A stretch of 64,000 nucleotides of DNA from Metasolibacillus fluoroglycofenilyticus (GCF_003049645.1 NZ_PYWK01000001.1:744001-808000); one strand, 5' to 3'; positions 45,909 through 54,854 are shown, numbered from the stretch's first letter. Translations and numbers: made by a program. The notes: generated by a model not told the origin, from the sequence alone.

Positions 45909-47201
45909 TTGAGTCAACAAGATATATATATTTCGCTGGATATCGGATCATCCTCTATTAAAGTGCTAATAGGTGAAATGAGCGAGCAACAATTACATGT
46001 AATTGGTGTCGGTCACGTAAAATCGACTGGAATTCGTAAAGGCGCCATTGTTGATATTGATGCGACAGTACAATCAATTAAAAAAGCAGTTGAGCAGGCT
46101 GAAAGAATGACGGGCATTAAAATACACGATGTTATACTAGGAGTACCAGCAAATCAAACATTTTTACAACCGGTAAAAGGTGTTGTTGCTGTAAACAGTG
46201 AGAATCGTGAAATTGGCGATGATGATTTAGAGCGCGTCATCGAATCTGCACAAGTAATGTCTATCCCACCAGAACGTGAATTAGTGAACTTAATACCTAA
46301 GCAATTTATTGTGGATAATCTTGATGAAATTAAAGATCCGCGCGGTATGATAGGCATTCGTTTAGAAATGGATGCAACGATGATTACGACTTCGAAAACT
46401 TTGTTACATAACGTGCTGCGTTGTGTAGAACGAGCTGGATTACAAATTCGAGAAATTTATTTACAGCCTTTAGCGGCAGGTTATTTTGCTTTAACAGAAG
46501 ATGAAAAGAATCAAGGTACAGCTTACATCGATTTAGGTGGAGGTTCAACAACAATCGCTGTTTTTGAGGAGGGCTTATTAAATCATACAGGGGTTATCCC
46601 AGTAGGCGGAGAGCATATTACAAAAGATTTATCAATTGTCTTAAAAACACCGACAGAACAAGCTGAAAAAATAAAAAGACAGTTTGGACATGCCTTCTAT
46701 GACGATGCTTCAGATGACGAATTATTTGAAGTTCCTGTAGTAGGAACAGATACAACAGATCAATATAACCAGCGTTATATTGCCGAAATTATCGGTGTGC
46801 GTTTAGAAGAAATGTTTGAGCTAGTGCTAGATGAATTAGCGCGCTTAGGTGTGCGTGATTTGCCAGGAGGCATTGTTATTACTGGTGGCGTAGCACAGCT
46901 AGAAGGAATTGCACAGCTTGCACGAGAAGTGATGCAGACGCGTGTGCGCGTGTTTGTGCCAGATTACATTGGCGTGCGCGATCCAGCGTTTACAACATCG
47001 GTAGGGTTAATTCGTTATGCATATGCGGATGATAAGTTCTACGGAAGAAGTCCAATAACAGATGCATCACCATATATTGCGGCAACGACACAATCGACTC
47101 CTGCTAAAAAGCAATCTCAGCAAGTAGAATATACAGATAATAGTAATAAAGTAAGCGTGATTGATAGAGCAAAAAATATTTTTAATAAATTTTTTGAATA
47201 G
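45909..47201 (+). CDS. ftsA: Cell division protein FtsA
   Basis: FtsA is the actin-like protein that tethers FtsZ to the membrane. The 430-residue protein has the actin-family phosphate motifs ISLDIGSSSIKVLIGE and AYIDLGGGSTTIAVFE, the inserted 1C domain, and a C-terminal amphipathic membrane-targeting helix (IDRAKNIFNKFFE). The frame opens at ATG 45873, but AGAAGGAGGTG lies inside it; TTG 45909 (starting MSQQDIYISL) is the real start. Confidence 0.96.
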   Translation: MSQQDIYISLDIGSSSIKVLIGEMSEQQLHVIGVGHVKSTGIRKGAIVDIDATVQSIKKAVEQAERMTGIKIHDVILGVPANQTFLQPVKGVVAVNSENREIGDDDLERVIESAQVMSIPPERELVNLIPKQFIVDNLDEIKDPRGMIGIRLEMDATMITTSKTLLHNVLRCVERAGLQIREIYLQPLAAGYFALTEDEKNQGTAYIDLGGGSTTIAVFEEGLLNHTGVIPVGGEHITKDLSIVLKTPTEQAEKIKRQFGHAFYDDASDDELFEVPVVGTDTTDQYNQRYIAEIIGVRLEEMFELVLDELARLGVRDLPGGIVITGGVAQLEGIAQLAREVMQTRVRVFVPDYIGVRDPAFTTSVGLIRYAYADDKFYGRSPITDASPYIAATTQSTPAKKQSQQVEYTDNSNKVSVIDRAKNIFNKFFE

Positions 47202-47288
47202 TTGACTTACGATAATTGTGGAACTTCAATTAGTAGAAGTAGCGTAAGTAATTCGGGCTAAAAGTCGAGCGAAGTGGGAGGAGAAATA

Positions 47289-48425
47289 ATGTTAGAATTT
47301 GATACAAGTAGTGATCAGCTTGCTGTCATCAAAGTAATTGGAGTAGGTGGTGGCGGTAATAACGCTGTTAATCGTATGATTGAACATGGTGTACAAGGTG
47401 TAGATTTTATTGCAGTAAATACAGATGCTCAAGCTTTAAATCTATCAAAAGCTGAACATAAATTACAGATTGGTGGAAAGCTCACACGTGGATTAGGCGC
47501 AGGGGCAAATCCAGAAGTCGGTAAAAAAGCAGCCGAAGAAAGCCGAGAGCAAATTGAAGAAGTATTACGCGGTGCAGATATGGTATTCGTTACTGCTGGT
47601 ATGGGTGGCGGAACTGGTACTGGTGCAGCGCCAGTAATTGCTCAAATTGCACGTGATTTAGGTGCATTAACAGTAGGTGTTGTTACACGTCCGTTTTCAT
47701 TTGAGGGACGCAAGCGTCAAACACAGGCGGTTGGCGGTATCGGCGCAATGAAAGAAGCTGTCGACACACTGATTGTTATCCCTAATGATAAGCTATTGCA
47801 AATTGTTGATAAATCAACGCCTATGCTAGAGGCATTCCGTGAAGCAGACAATGTATTGCGTCAGGGTGTACAAGGCATTTCAGATTTAATTGCAACACCT
47901 GGTTTAATTAACTTAGACTTTGCCGATGTTAAGACAATTATGTCTGACAAAGGCTCTGCGTTAATGGGGATTGGTATTGCTTCCGGCGAAAACCGTGCGA
48001 CAGAAGCTGCGAAAAAAGCTATTTCAAGTCCGCTACTTGAAACATCAATTGATGGTGCAAAAGGCGTGATAATGAATATTACAGGTGGTACAAACCTAAG
48101 CTTATTTGAAGTACAGGAAGCAGCTGATATTGTAGCTTCTGCATCAGATGAAGAGGTAAATATGATTTTTGGTTCGGTTATTAATGATAGCCTTGACGAT
48201 GAAATTATTGTAACTGTTATTGCAACAGGCTTCTCGGATGATATACTAACGCAGCGTCAAAATGTGCGACCAAGTATGGGAGCACGTCAACAAGCTCCTG
48301 CACAGCAACAGCCATCACGTCAAGAGGCCGTTCAGCAAGAAGCACCGCGCCAAACACAAAACTATCAGCAAGAAGATACGTTAGACATTCCAACATTTTT
48401 ACGCAATCGTAGAAATCGCGGATAA
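47289..48425 (+). CDS. ftsZ: Cell division protein FtsZ
   Basis: FtsZ is the tubulin-like GTPase that forms the Z ring. 378 residues with the tubulin signature [15 protein letters not shown], the [13 protein letters not shown] nucleotide loop, a Gln-rich linker (about 320-360) and the C-terminal conserved peptide [10 protein letters not shown] that binds FtsA, SepF and EzrA. The frame opens 15 bases upstream; GGGAGGAG suits ATG 47289. Confidence 0.98.
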   Translation: MLEFDTSSDQLAVIKVIGVGGGGNNAVNRMIEHGVQGVDFIAVNTDAQALNLSKAEHKLQIGGKLTRGLGAGANPEVGKKAAEESREQIEEVLRGADMVFVTAGMGGGTGTGAAPVIAQIARDLGALTVGVVTRPFSFEGRKRQTQAVGGIGAMKEAVDTLIVIPNDKLLQIVDKSTPMLEAFREADNVLRQGVQGISDLIATPGLINLDFADVKTIMSDKGSALMGIGIASGENRATEAAKKAISSPLLETSIDGAKGVIMNITGGTNLSLFEVQEAADIVASASDEEVNMIFGSVINDSLDDEIIVTVIATGFSDDILTQRQNVRPSMGARQQAPAQQQPSRQEAVQQEAPRQTQNYQQEDTLDIPTFLRNRRNRG

Positions 48426-48540
48426 ATAAGATTACATTTTGTAACCTTATGAATGGCTTATAAATCAAATTTAGCACATACGTTCTGTTTTGGCAATGGT
48501 TTTAGCTTATTAAAATTATTGCTGCTCAAGCAGCGCACTA

Positions 48541-48588
48541 AAAAATCGATTTACTCTATTATCTTCAAGGTAAATCGATTTTTTTGTC
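48541..48588 (+). terminator. Terminator after ftsAZ
   Basis: Arms AAAAATCGATTTAC / GTAAATCGATTTTT with a T-run, about 115 bases behind the ftsZ stop. Confidence 0.85.
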
Positions 48589-48676
48589 TTTTAGATAGCT
48601 AGAAAATCAAGCGACAGTTAGTTCGAAAAACTATAGTTGCCTAGAGATTGTGAATAAAATGGAGCGGGGCATGGGC

Positions 48677-48745
48677 GCAAATATATTTAGGAAATCGCAA
48701 ATAAAATTAAAAAGCTGCAAATATTCCATGAACAACTGCAAACTA
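48677..48745. repeat. Four-unit GCAAAT array with 20-21-bp period
   Basis: GCAAAT or GCAAAC begins at 48677, 48697, 48717 and 48738. Spacing and placement between two terminators resemble the array at 1803-1880, though the unit sequence differs. It lies in the 484-base ftsZ-spoIIGA gap, which holds no gene. Confidence 0.55.
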
Positions 48746-48771
48746 ACTAGCGGCGCAGCTACTGTAAATTA

Positions 48772-48812
48772 AAAAATCGGTGAAATGTTTTGTCATTTCA
48801 TCGATTTTTTTG
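48772..48812 (+). terminator. Second terminator in the ftsZ-spoIIGA gap
   Basis: Arms AAAAATCGGTGAAATG / CATTTCATCGATTTTT with T-run. It isolates spoIIGA from upstream transcription, fitting sporulation-only expression. Confidence 0.85.
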
Positions 48813-48909
48813 CGTTTTCTTGTCTAAATTTTTTGTTAGTTGAATACAATGAAGTGACAATTTCTAACATAGTGTTAATGGTAAGCTTCTAATCAGGAGG
48901 AAGCGATAC

Positions 48910-49734
48910 ATGGTTGGCGAATGGCTTGTATTGATAAATACACTATTTAATTATTTACTGGTCTTGTTTATTAGCAAAATAACAAATGTGTATGTGACGA
49001 AAAAGCGAGCGCTTGTTGCTGCTTTTATAAGTGGTACATTTAGTGCTATTTTTACACCATCATTATTCATAGGTGTCATAAGTGCTCTTTTATTAGCAGG
49101 CATTGCTTTTTCATTCCGATATCGCATTTTACTGAAACAAATAGCGGTACTTGTTGTGGCAACTATATTTCTAGGAGGCTTATTAACAGCGGTACAACCT
49201 TTTTTGGCAGGTCGTTCATTGTTTTTTTATATCACGCTTTGTAGCTTACTTGCTATTTTTAGTTCAAAGTGGGCAGAAATAAAGTGGAGAGACTTTTGGC
49301 AGCAAAAAATACAGGCAAGCTATGTAGTGACATGCAAATTGCATTTAGGTGATACAGAATTGCAGCTACGTGGTTTTATAGATACCGGAAATATGTGTAC
49401 GGAGCCTATTAGTCAGCAGCCGGTGCATTTTATTTCCTATCGCATGATTAAGGATAAGCTACCTGCAACCATTAATGATGCCATTAATTCATGGGACGCA
49501 GCAGCACCTTATAATTTATCCATGTTTCCACGTGAATGGTTGACATCTATTCGCCTTATTCCACTGACAACTGTACAGCATAAGGCGATTGTACCTGCAT
49601 TTCGTTTAACAGAATGGACGATTAATGAAGAAAAGGTGACCGGACACTATGTCGTACTAACCAAAAATGATGCCAATTTTCCGCAGCAAGCCGATATGAT
49701 GCTTCATGTTTTAGCGCTTTCCAATCAACAATAA
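48910..49734 (+). CDS. spoIIGA: Sporulation sigma-E factor processing peptidase SpoIIGA
   Basis: SpoIIGA is the septal membrane aspartic protease that removes the pro-sequence of sigma-E in the mother cell. 274 residues: five N-terminal membrane helices (to about 130), then a protease domain with the single catalytic DTG motif (RGFIDTGNMCTEP). It sits directly before sigE, as in all Bacillus. RBS AGGAGG. Its promoter region (48840-48905) should be Spo0A dependent, but I see no clear 0A box of the TGTCGAA form. Confidence 0.93.
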   Translation: MVGEWLVLINTLFNYLLVLFISKITNVYVTKKRALVAAFISGTFSAIFTPSLFIGVISALLLAGIAFSFRYRILLKQIAVLVVATIFLGGLLTAVQPFLAGRSLFFYITLCSLLAIFSSKWAEIKWRDFWQQKIQASYVVTCKLHLGDTELQLRGFIDTGNMCTEPISQQPVHFISYRMIKDKLPATINDAINSWDAAAPYNLSMFPREWLTSIRLIPLTTVQHKAIVPAFRLTEWTINEEKVTGHYVVLTKNDANFPQQADMMLHVLALSNQQ

Positions 49735-49747
49735 AGGAGGAGAATGA

Positions 49748-50455
49748 TTGATTCAAAAACTAGTAGCGTATTTGCAAAATATTTGGAGTAAGTTCTTTCG
49801 CAAAGGAACATACTATATAGGAGGACATGATTCATTGCCAGTACCATTGACTAGAGAAGAAGAATTAACTGTCGTTGAAGCCTTTATGAATGGAGATTTA
49901 TCTGCAAGAGATACATTAATTGAGCGAAATTTGCGTCTTGTTGTTTATATTGCGCGACGCTTTGATAATACAGGTACACCGATTGAGGATTTAATTAGTA
50001 TCGGTTCAATTGGCTTAATTAAAGCAATTGAGACATTTAATAAAGAAAAGAATATAAAGCTTGCAACATACGCTTCACGTTGCATTGAGAATGAAATTTT
50101 AATGCATTTACGCAAAACAAGCCGTATGAAGGGTGAAGTATCATTTGATGAGCCGTTAAATTCAGATGCAGATGGCAATGAATTATTATTATCTGATATT
50201 TTAGGAACAGAAGTACACATTATTACAAATGATGTCGAGCGTAAAATTGAACGTCAACATATGTTCAGCGCTATTAATTGTCTAAACCCACGCGAAAAAT
50301 ACATTATGGAATGTCGCTTTGGATTGAATGGCAAGGAAGAAATGACACAAAAGGAAGTAGCAGATCATTTAGGCATTTCGCAATCATATATTTCAAGATT
50401 AGAGAAAAAAATAATACTGGAATTAAGAGAGTATCTAAATGCGCCAATTGCATAA
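49748..50455 (+). CDS. sigE: RNA polymerase sporulation sigma factor sigma-E
   Basis: Early mother-cell sigma factor, made as an inactive precursor. The 235-residue protein has a hydrophobic/basic pro-region (about residues 1-28, [17 protein letters not shown]), then sigma region 2 ([18 protein letters not shown] … [13 protein letters not shown]) and region 4 ([23 protein letters not shown]). The start is TTG 49748 with AAAGGAGG. SpoIIGA, encoded 13 bases upstream, removes the pro-region. Confidence 0.97.
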   Translation: MIQKLVAYLQNIWSKFFRKGTYYIGGHDSLPVPLTREEELTVVEAFMNGDLSARDTLIERNLRLVVYIARRFDNTGTPIEDLISIGSIGLIKAIETFNKEKNIKLATYASRCIENEILMHLRKTSRMKGEVSFDEPLNSDADGNELLLSDILGTEVHIITNDVERKIERQHMFSAINCLNPREKYIMECRFGLNGKEEMTQKEVADHLGISQSYISRLEKKIILELREYLNAPIA

Positions 50456-50483
50456 CTTGGATGAATTTGCCGCCAATTTTTAC

Positions 50484-50512
50484 GCATAGCCTACATCGCA
50501 AGAGGACAAACT
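50484..50512 (+). promoter_or_regulatory. Sigma-F/sigma-G type promoter of sigG
   Basis: GCATA (50484-50488) and GGACAAACT (50504-50512) are separated by 15 bases and fit the forespore sigma pattern GYATA…GGNNANANT. In B. subtilis sigG is transcribed by sigma-F and then by sigma-G itself. Confidence 0.6.
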
Positions 50513-50546
50513 GAACGAAAGATAATCGTTCGGAGGGGAATAGTTG

Positions 50547-51323
50547 ATGCGAACAAAAGTAGAGCTATGCGGTGTGGATACATCGAAGCTTCCAGTTTTA
50601 AAGCATGAAGAAATGCGTGAGTTATTCATACAATTACAAGCAGGAAATGTAGCTGTACGTGAGGAGCTAGTTATTTGTAATTTACGTTTAGTATTGAGTA
50701 TTGTTGGACGTTTTTCATATCGTGGTGAGCAGGCAGACGATTTATTTCAAGTAGGTTGCATCGGTTTATTAAAAGCGATTGATCATTTTGATTTAAAGCA
50801 TAATGTCCGATTTTCGACATATGCTGTACCGATGATTATTGGTGAAATTCGTAGACATTTACGCGACCATCATGCACTTCGGGTGTCACGTTCGTTAAGA
50901 GATATTGCTTATAAAGCGATGCAGGCGAAAGAAAGATTTGTTACTGAAAATTTATATGAGCCAACGATTGAGCAATTAGCAGCTGCAATTGAAATGAAGC
51001 CTGAAGATGTTTTATTCGCACTTGATGCAATTCAAGACCCGGTTTCATTGCAGGAGCCTATTTATTCAGATAGCGGCGATGCAATGTATTTAATGGACCA
51101 GTTAAAGGGAGAGGTATCGGAAGAACAGTGGGTAGATTATGTTTCAGTGAAGGAGAGTCTACAAAAATTAGACGAAAGGCAGCAGTTAATTGTAGCAAAG
51201 CGCTTTTACTACGGTGAAACACAAACAGAAATTGCAAAATCACTAGGGATATCGCAAGCGCAAATTTCTCGCTTAGAAAAAAGCGCCATTGAACTCATGC
51301 AATCAGATTATTTACAGCAGTGA
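50547..51323 (+). CDS. sigG: RNA polymerase sporulation sigma factor sigma-G
   Basis: Late forespore sigma factor. 258 residues beginning MRTKVELCGVDTSKLPVLKH, a start nearly invariant in the family. Region 2 (DDLFQVGCIGLLKAIDHFD … FSTYAVPMIIGEIRRHLRD) and region 4 (QTEIAKSLGISQAQISRLEKSA) follow. The frame opens at TTG 50544; ATG 50547 is preferred, with CGGAGGGG upstream. It lies 91 bases after sigE and has its own forespore-type promoter. Confidence 0.96.
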   Translation: MRTKVELCGVDTSKLPVLKHEEMRELFIQLQAGNVAVREELVICNLRLVLSIVGRFSYRGEQADDLFQVGCIGLLKAIDHFDLKHNVRFSTYAVPMIIGEIRRHLRDHHALRVSRSLRDIAYKAMQAKERFVTENLYEPTIEQLAAAIEMKPEDVLFALDAIQDPVSLQEPIYSDSGDAMYLMDQLKGEVSEEQWVDYVSVKESLQKLDERQQLIVAKRFYYGETQTEIAKSLGISQAQISRLEKSAIELMQSDYLQQ

Positions 51324-51421
51324 GTAAGCTAACCGGAAAGCAGGCTGGCGCACCTCTTTTCAGTTAGTTATTATACAGCTAGTAGTTAAATGACTTTTTG
51401 AAAATAAAATTAGAATGAGCC

Positions 51422-51459
51422 TAATCCACTTAGACGCACTCGTTGTAAGTGGATTTTTG
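51422..51459 (+). terminator. Terminator after sigG
   Basis: Arms TAATCCACTTA / TAAGTGGATTTTT with T-run. Confidence 0.75.
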
Positions 51460-51470
51460 TTGTTTCACAA

Positions 51471-51508
51471 AAAGGTGCCAGGCACAGACACAATTGTCTA
51501 CAATTCAG
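51471..51508 (+). repeat. R4 repeat GGTGCCAGGCAC, copy 2
   Basis: AAAGGTGCCAGGCACAGACA (51471-51490) then CAATTGTCTACAATTCAG, ending in the ylmC ribosome binding site. Same core and position relative to the gene as at 30381. Confidence 0.75.
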
Positions 51509-51518
51509 GAGGGATGTT

Positions 51519-51758
51519 ATGCGTTTTTCTGTTGCGCAGCAAAAGGAAATTATTGAGGCAGGAAGCGGGCGCTTTATCGGCTATATTGTCGATGCTGAAA
51601 TTTGCGAAAAAAGTGGGATGATTACGGGCTTTCTTGTTGCAGAGCCGAAAAAAATATTGCATATTTTTCAGGCGGAAGAAGCAACGCGAAAAATCGCTAT
51701 TCAGGATATTTTAACTATCGGGAAGGATGTTATTTTAGTCAAAGGAATAATGTCATAA
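51519..51758 (+). CDS. ylmC: YlmC/YmxH family PRC-barrel sporulation protein
   Basis: 79 residues forming a PRC-barrel-like fold (GRFIGYIVDAEICEKSGMITGFLV … IQDILTIGKDVILV). The family (YlmC/YmxH) is linked to sporulation genes; molecular role unknown. RBS CAGGAGGG. In B. subtilis ylmD and ylmE follow closely; here ylmD is missing. Confidence 0.88.
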   Translation: MRFSVAQQKEIIEAGSGRFIGYIVDAEICEKSGMITGFLVAEPKKILHIFQAEEATRKIAIQDILTIGKDVILVKGIMS

Positions 51759-52066
51759 CATGCGCTAGGACAATGGACATAAGGTGAATCAATGGAACTT
51801 TAATGTTATTACCCTCATTTAGGATTTTAGCACTTTCGACACAAATTAATTGAAAATAATATTGCTTGTTAATGCGGGATAGAGCAAGCTATTCATTGAT
51901 AAATCACAATAGGCTTGTTACAATGAAATAAAATAGATTGTAAGCAATCTCCGTATTAATCATTACAAAAAACATGAAGTTTTTTAAAAAGAATTAATTG
52001 TACTGTTCAAGGTAGGTTTCGGATATTCAAGGTAAAATAAATTATTGTTGTAAAGTTGGGAGTAAA
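51759..52066. other. 308-bp gap where ylmD would be expected
   Basis: AT-rich and without a credible gene or a clear terminator. ylmD (laccase-domain/purine nucleoside enzyme) stands here in B. subtilis; no remnant is visible. The ylmE operon promoter must lie in the second half. Confidence 0.6.
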
Positions 52067-52735
52067 TTGACAAAAATTATTGGAAATTTAGAGCAAATTC
52101 AAAAGAAGATAAAACAAGCGCAAGAGCGAAGTGGTGCGCAGCAGCAAGTGCATATTGTCGCAGTGACAAAAGAGGTTGACGTAGAGCGCACAAATGAAGC
52201 AATTGCAGCAGGCCTGTTACATTTAGGGGAAAATCGCCCAGAAGGATTGCTTGCGAAAAGAGAAGCTATACAACAAGCAGCAAGCTGGCATTATATTGGT
52301 TCGTTGCAGACGCGCAAAGTGAAGCAAGTAATAAACGAAATTGATTACTTACATTCATTGGATCGCTTGAGCTTAGCAGAGGAAATCGAAAAGCGAGCAG
52401 AGCAAGTTGTTAAATGCTTCGTTCAAGTAAATGTATCAGGAGAAGAATCGAAGCATGGCTTGACAGCTGAAGAAGCAATCGCCTTTCTCCATAGCTTAAG
52501 TGAAATGACAAAAATTGAAGTTGTTGGCTTAATGACAATGGCACCGTATTCAGCTGATGAGCAGCTTCTCCGTTCAGTGTTTCGCAATTTGAAAAAATTA
52601 CAGCAGGAAGTTGTGGCACTAAAGCTGCCGTACGCACCTTGTACAGAACTTTCGATGGGGATGTCAAATGATTATGAGATTGCCGTTGAGGAAGGTGCGA
52701 CATTTGTAAGAATTGGCACAGCTCTTGTTGGCTAG
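52067..52735 (+). CDS. ylmE: YggS/YlmE family PLP homeostasis protein
   Basis: A single-domain fold-III protein that binds pyridoxal phosphate and controls PLP and amino-acid homeostasis. 222 residues; the PLP lysine is in VAVTKEV (Lys35), and HYIGSLQTRKVKQV, VQVNVSGEESKHGL and ELSMGMSNDYEIAVEEGATFVRIG are family markers. The start is TTG 52067 with TTGGGAG. Its product begins the ylmE-sepF-ylmG operon. Confidence 0.93.
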   Translation: MTKIIGNLEQIQKKIKQAQERSGAQQQVHIVAVTKEVDVERTNEAIAAGLLHLGENRPEGLLAKREAIQQAASWHYIGSLQTRKVKQVINEIDYLHSLDRLSLAEEIEKRAEQVVKCFVQVNVSGEESKHGLTAEEAIAFLHSLSEMTKIEVVGLMTMAPYSADEQLLRSVFRNLKKLQQEVVALKLPYAPCTELSMGMSNDYEIAVEEGATFVRIGTALVG

Positions 52736-52751
52736 AAGGAAGGGATAAAAA

Positions 52752-53246
52752 ATGAGTATGAAAAATAAAATAAAAAACTTCTTTTACTTAGATGAAGAAG
52801 AAGAGATGGAAACAGTTCAAACAACGCCGAAAACTTCATACGAGCCACCGAAGCAACAAGACCAGCCAAGGCCTGTCGTTAATAATCGTGTAAAAAAAGA
52901 ACGTAAAATTTCAATACATGAAGAGCCTGTACCACCACAAACGGTCAATAATGTAGTTAGTTTACAAGCTGCTGCGTCGTCGAAAGGCTCAAAAGTGATA
53001 CTTATTGAGCCGCGTGTTTATGCGGAAGCGCAGGATATTGCAGAGCATTTAAAAAATAAACGTGCGACAATTGTTAACTTACAGCGCATCGACATTGACC
53101 AAGGTAGACGTATCATTGATTTTCTAAGCGGCACAGTCTATGCATTAGGTGGGGACATTCAACGAGTGGGTGTTGATATTTTCTTATGCACACCAGACAA
53201 TGTAGAAGTGTCGGGCGAAATCTCAAGTTACTTAGAAGATATTTAG
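52752..53246 (+). CDS. sepF: Cell division protein SepF
   Basis: SepF forms rings, binds the FtsZ tail and the membrane, and shapes the septum. 164 residues: N-terminal amphipathic membrane helix ([16 protein letters not shown]), a proline/glutamine linker, and a C-terminal SepF core (about 75-160, [20 protein letters not shown] … [17 protein letters not shown]). RBS GAAGGGA; it follows ylmE by 16 bases. Confidence 0.96.
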   Translation: MSMKNKIKNFFYLDEEEEMETVQTTPKTSYEPPKQQDQPRPVVNNRVKKERKISIHEEPVPPQTVNNVVSLQAAASSKGSKVILIEPRVYAEAQDIAEHLKNKRATIVNLQRIDIDQGRRIIDFLSGTVYALGGDIQRVGVDIFLCTPDNVEVSGEISSYLEDI

Positions 53247-53267
53247 AATTAGTGAGGATATATATAT

Positions 53268-53528
53268 ATGATTATTTATCAAATTATTGGCCAAGTGTTT
53301 ACAATATATACATTTATGATAATTGGCTATATTTTAATGTCTTGGATACCAGCAGCACAAGATTCAGCAGTAGGGCGTTTTTTAGCAACGCTTTGTGAGC
53401 CATATCTAGGCTTTTTTAGAAAATTCATTCCACCGCTTGGCATGATTGATATTTCACCGATTATTGCATTGTTCGCATTACGCTTTATTCAGCAAGGTGT
53501 TTTCATCGTCATTAGTTATATAATTTAA
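53268..53528 (+). CDS. ylmG: YggT family membrane protein YlmG
   Basis: 86 residues with two membrane helices and the conserved central SWIPAAQDSAVGRFLATLCEPYLGFFRKFIP motif region, a YggT family hallmark. It is linked genetically to division and membrane organisation. It is the last gene of the ylmE-sepF-ylmG set; an R1 stem terminates it. Confidence 0.93.
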   Translation: MIIYQIIGQVFTIYTFMIIGYILMSWIPAAQDSAVGRFLATLCEPYLGFFRKFIPPLGMIDISPIIALFALRFIQQGVFIVISYII

Positions 53529-53535
53529 GTAGGGA

Positions 53536-53575
53536 GCGTCCAAAAAGCGTGCTGAGGCACTGCCTTTTGGACGTT
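53536..53575 (+). terminator. R1-type terminator after ylmG
   Basis: Stem GCGTCCAAAA / TTTTGGACGT with an altered loop (AGCGTGCTGAGGCACTGCC). The T-run is short (TTTCGT). Confidence 0.75.
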
Positions 53576-53642
53576 TCGTAAAGTAATAACACTAGATTAG
53601 GGACTTTTTCCTAAGATTAAAATGAATTAAGTTTTTATTGCA

Positions 53643-53921
53643 TTTAACGTCTTTCAGCAATGTTTTTTGTACCGAAAGCGTAGGGACAGGTAAAGAAGTC
53701 TCCCATCTCTATAGGTGGCGGGATACTTGCTGATAAAGATGAACTCAGTCTAAGACCACCGCATCCTGCGGCAACGGCTGAGTGACCAACATCGCGTTGG
53801 TTTAAAGCCTCTGGCGGATGTCACAGATTTTGAAGGGAGGCCTGCGTGATGCAGGTCAATTAACCGTTATTACAGAACGTGACGGTTTCTGCAATTACGC
53901 CAAGCTATAATTGATAGAAGG
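53643..53921 (+). repeat. R2 long hairpin-rich repeat, copy A (best preserved)
   Basis: Modules in order: TTTAACGTCTTTCAGC (53644); CCATCTCTATAGGTGGCGGG (53703); a nested hairpin CTCAGTC … GGCTGAG (53744-53782) enclosing CCGCATCCTGCGG; hairpin ACCAAC/GTTGGT (53785-53801); GCCTCTGGCGGATGTCAC (53807-53824); hairpin CCTGCGTGATGCAGG (53840-53854); AACCGTTATTACAGAACGTG (53862-53881); GCAATTACGCC; TATAATTGATA. No protein is encoded. Confidence 0.8.
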
Positions 53922-53950
53922 GGGCTGTCTTTAGGACAGCTCTTTTATTA
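53922..53950 (+). terminator. Hairpin with T-run between R2 copy A and ylmH
   Basis: GGGGCTGTC TTTA GGACAGCTC then TTTTATT. It ends about 25 bases before the ylmH start codon, so it sits in the probable leader. Confidence 0.7.
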
Positions 53951-53973
53951 TATTGGAAAATGGAGATAAAAAA

Positions 53974-54762
53974 ATGGAGCGTTTAGTTCAGCATTTTAGG
54001 AAGGATGAGCAGCCATTTATTGAACAAGTTGTGGGCTGGCAACGAGAAGTAGAGGATCGTTATGCACCGAAACTAACTGATTTTTTAGACCCGCGAGAAC
54101 GTTTTATCGTATTTTCTATTATCGGACAGACGGATGACTTAGAAGTAAAGACAGAGGGCAAATTTGATGCAGCAGAGCGCGAACGTCTAATCATTGCACC
54201 AAGCTATTTTGCAGCAACAACCGAGGAGTTTCAAATTACTATTTTCCGCGTTCAATATCCCGCAAAATTTGTGCAATTAAAGCATCCTGATGTGCTTGGC
54301 GCACTATTATCACTAGGGATAGATAGAAGCAAGTTTGGGGATATTCGAGTAGCGGAGAGCACGATTCAATTTGCAGTTGCAGGTGAAGTTGCTGATTACG
54401 TAAGAGCTAATTTGACGAGCATTGGAAAAGTAAAGGTTCATCTAGAGGAAGTAGGGGAGCAAATACCGCTTATTCAATTAGAGGAGCAATGGGTAGAGCA
54501 GCTTGTTTTAATACCTTCGATGCGACTAGATGTTGTGATTGCAACGATTTTAAATATGTCACGTCAAAAGTCACAAAACTTAGTATCATCAGGCAGAGTG
54601 AAGGTCAATTGGACGGTGCGCGAGAATGCAAGCTTTGAATTGCAAGAGGGTGATATCGTTTCTGTCAGGGGTTTTGGACGCTTCAAGGTACTTATGACGG
54701 AAGGACGAACAAAAAAGGATAAAATTCGTTTACAAATAGGTCGTTTAGAGCAAAAATCATAA
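53974..54762 (+). CDS. ylmH: YlmH, S4-domain RNA-binding protein
   Basis: 262 residues: an N-terminal and central domain of the YlmH family (DFLDPRERFI, HPDVLGALLSLGIDRSKFGDI) and a C-terminal S4 RNA-binding domain (about 180-245, MRLDVVIATILNMSRQKSQ). Homologues bind the ribosome/peptidyl-tRNA in the quality-control pathway rescuing stalled 50S subunits, and the gene lies in the division cluster. The frame opens at TTG 53953, but TGGAGAT precedes ATG 53974, preferred. Confidence 0.92.
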   Translation: MERLVQHFRKDEQPFIEQVVGWQREVEDRYAPKLTDFLDPRERFIVFSIIGQTDDLEVKTEGKFDAAERERLIIAPSYFAATTEEFQITIFRVQYPAKFVQLKHPDVLGALLSLGIDRSKFGDIRVAESTIQFAVAGEVADYVRANLTSIGKVKVHLEEVGEQIPLIQLEEQWVEQLVLIPSMRLDVVIATILNMSRQKSQNLVSSGRVKVNWTVRENASFELQEGDIVSVRGFGRFKVLMTEGRTKKDKIRLQIGRLEQKS

Positions 54763-54854
54763 AAATGGCTTGTTTTTTATGAATTACCATATTCATAATT
54801 GCATAAAAGCTTTATAATAGACGAAAAGACGAATAGATAAAGGAGTGTCATGTA

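Noticed and set aside
48840-48905. Spo0A box upstream of spoIIGA
   Set aside because: Only a weak TGTCTAA-like match exists (near 48821); not good enough to annotate.
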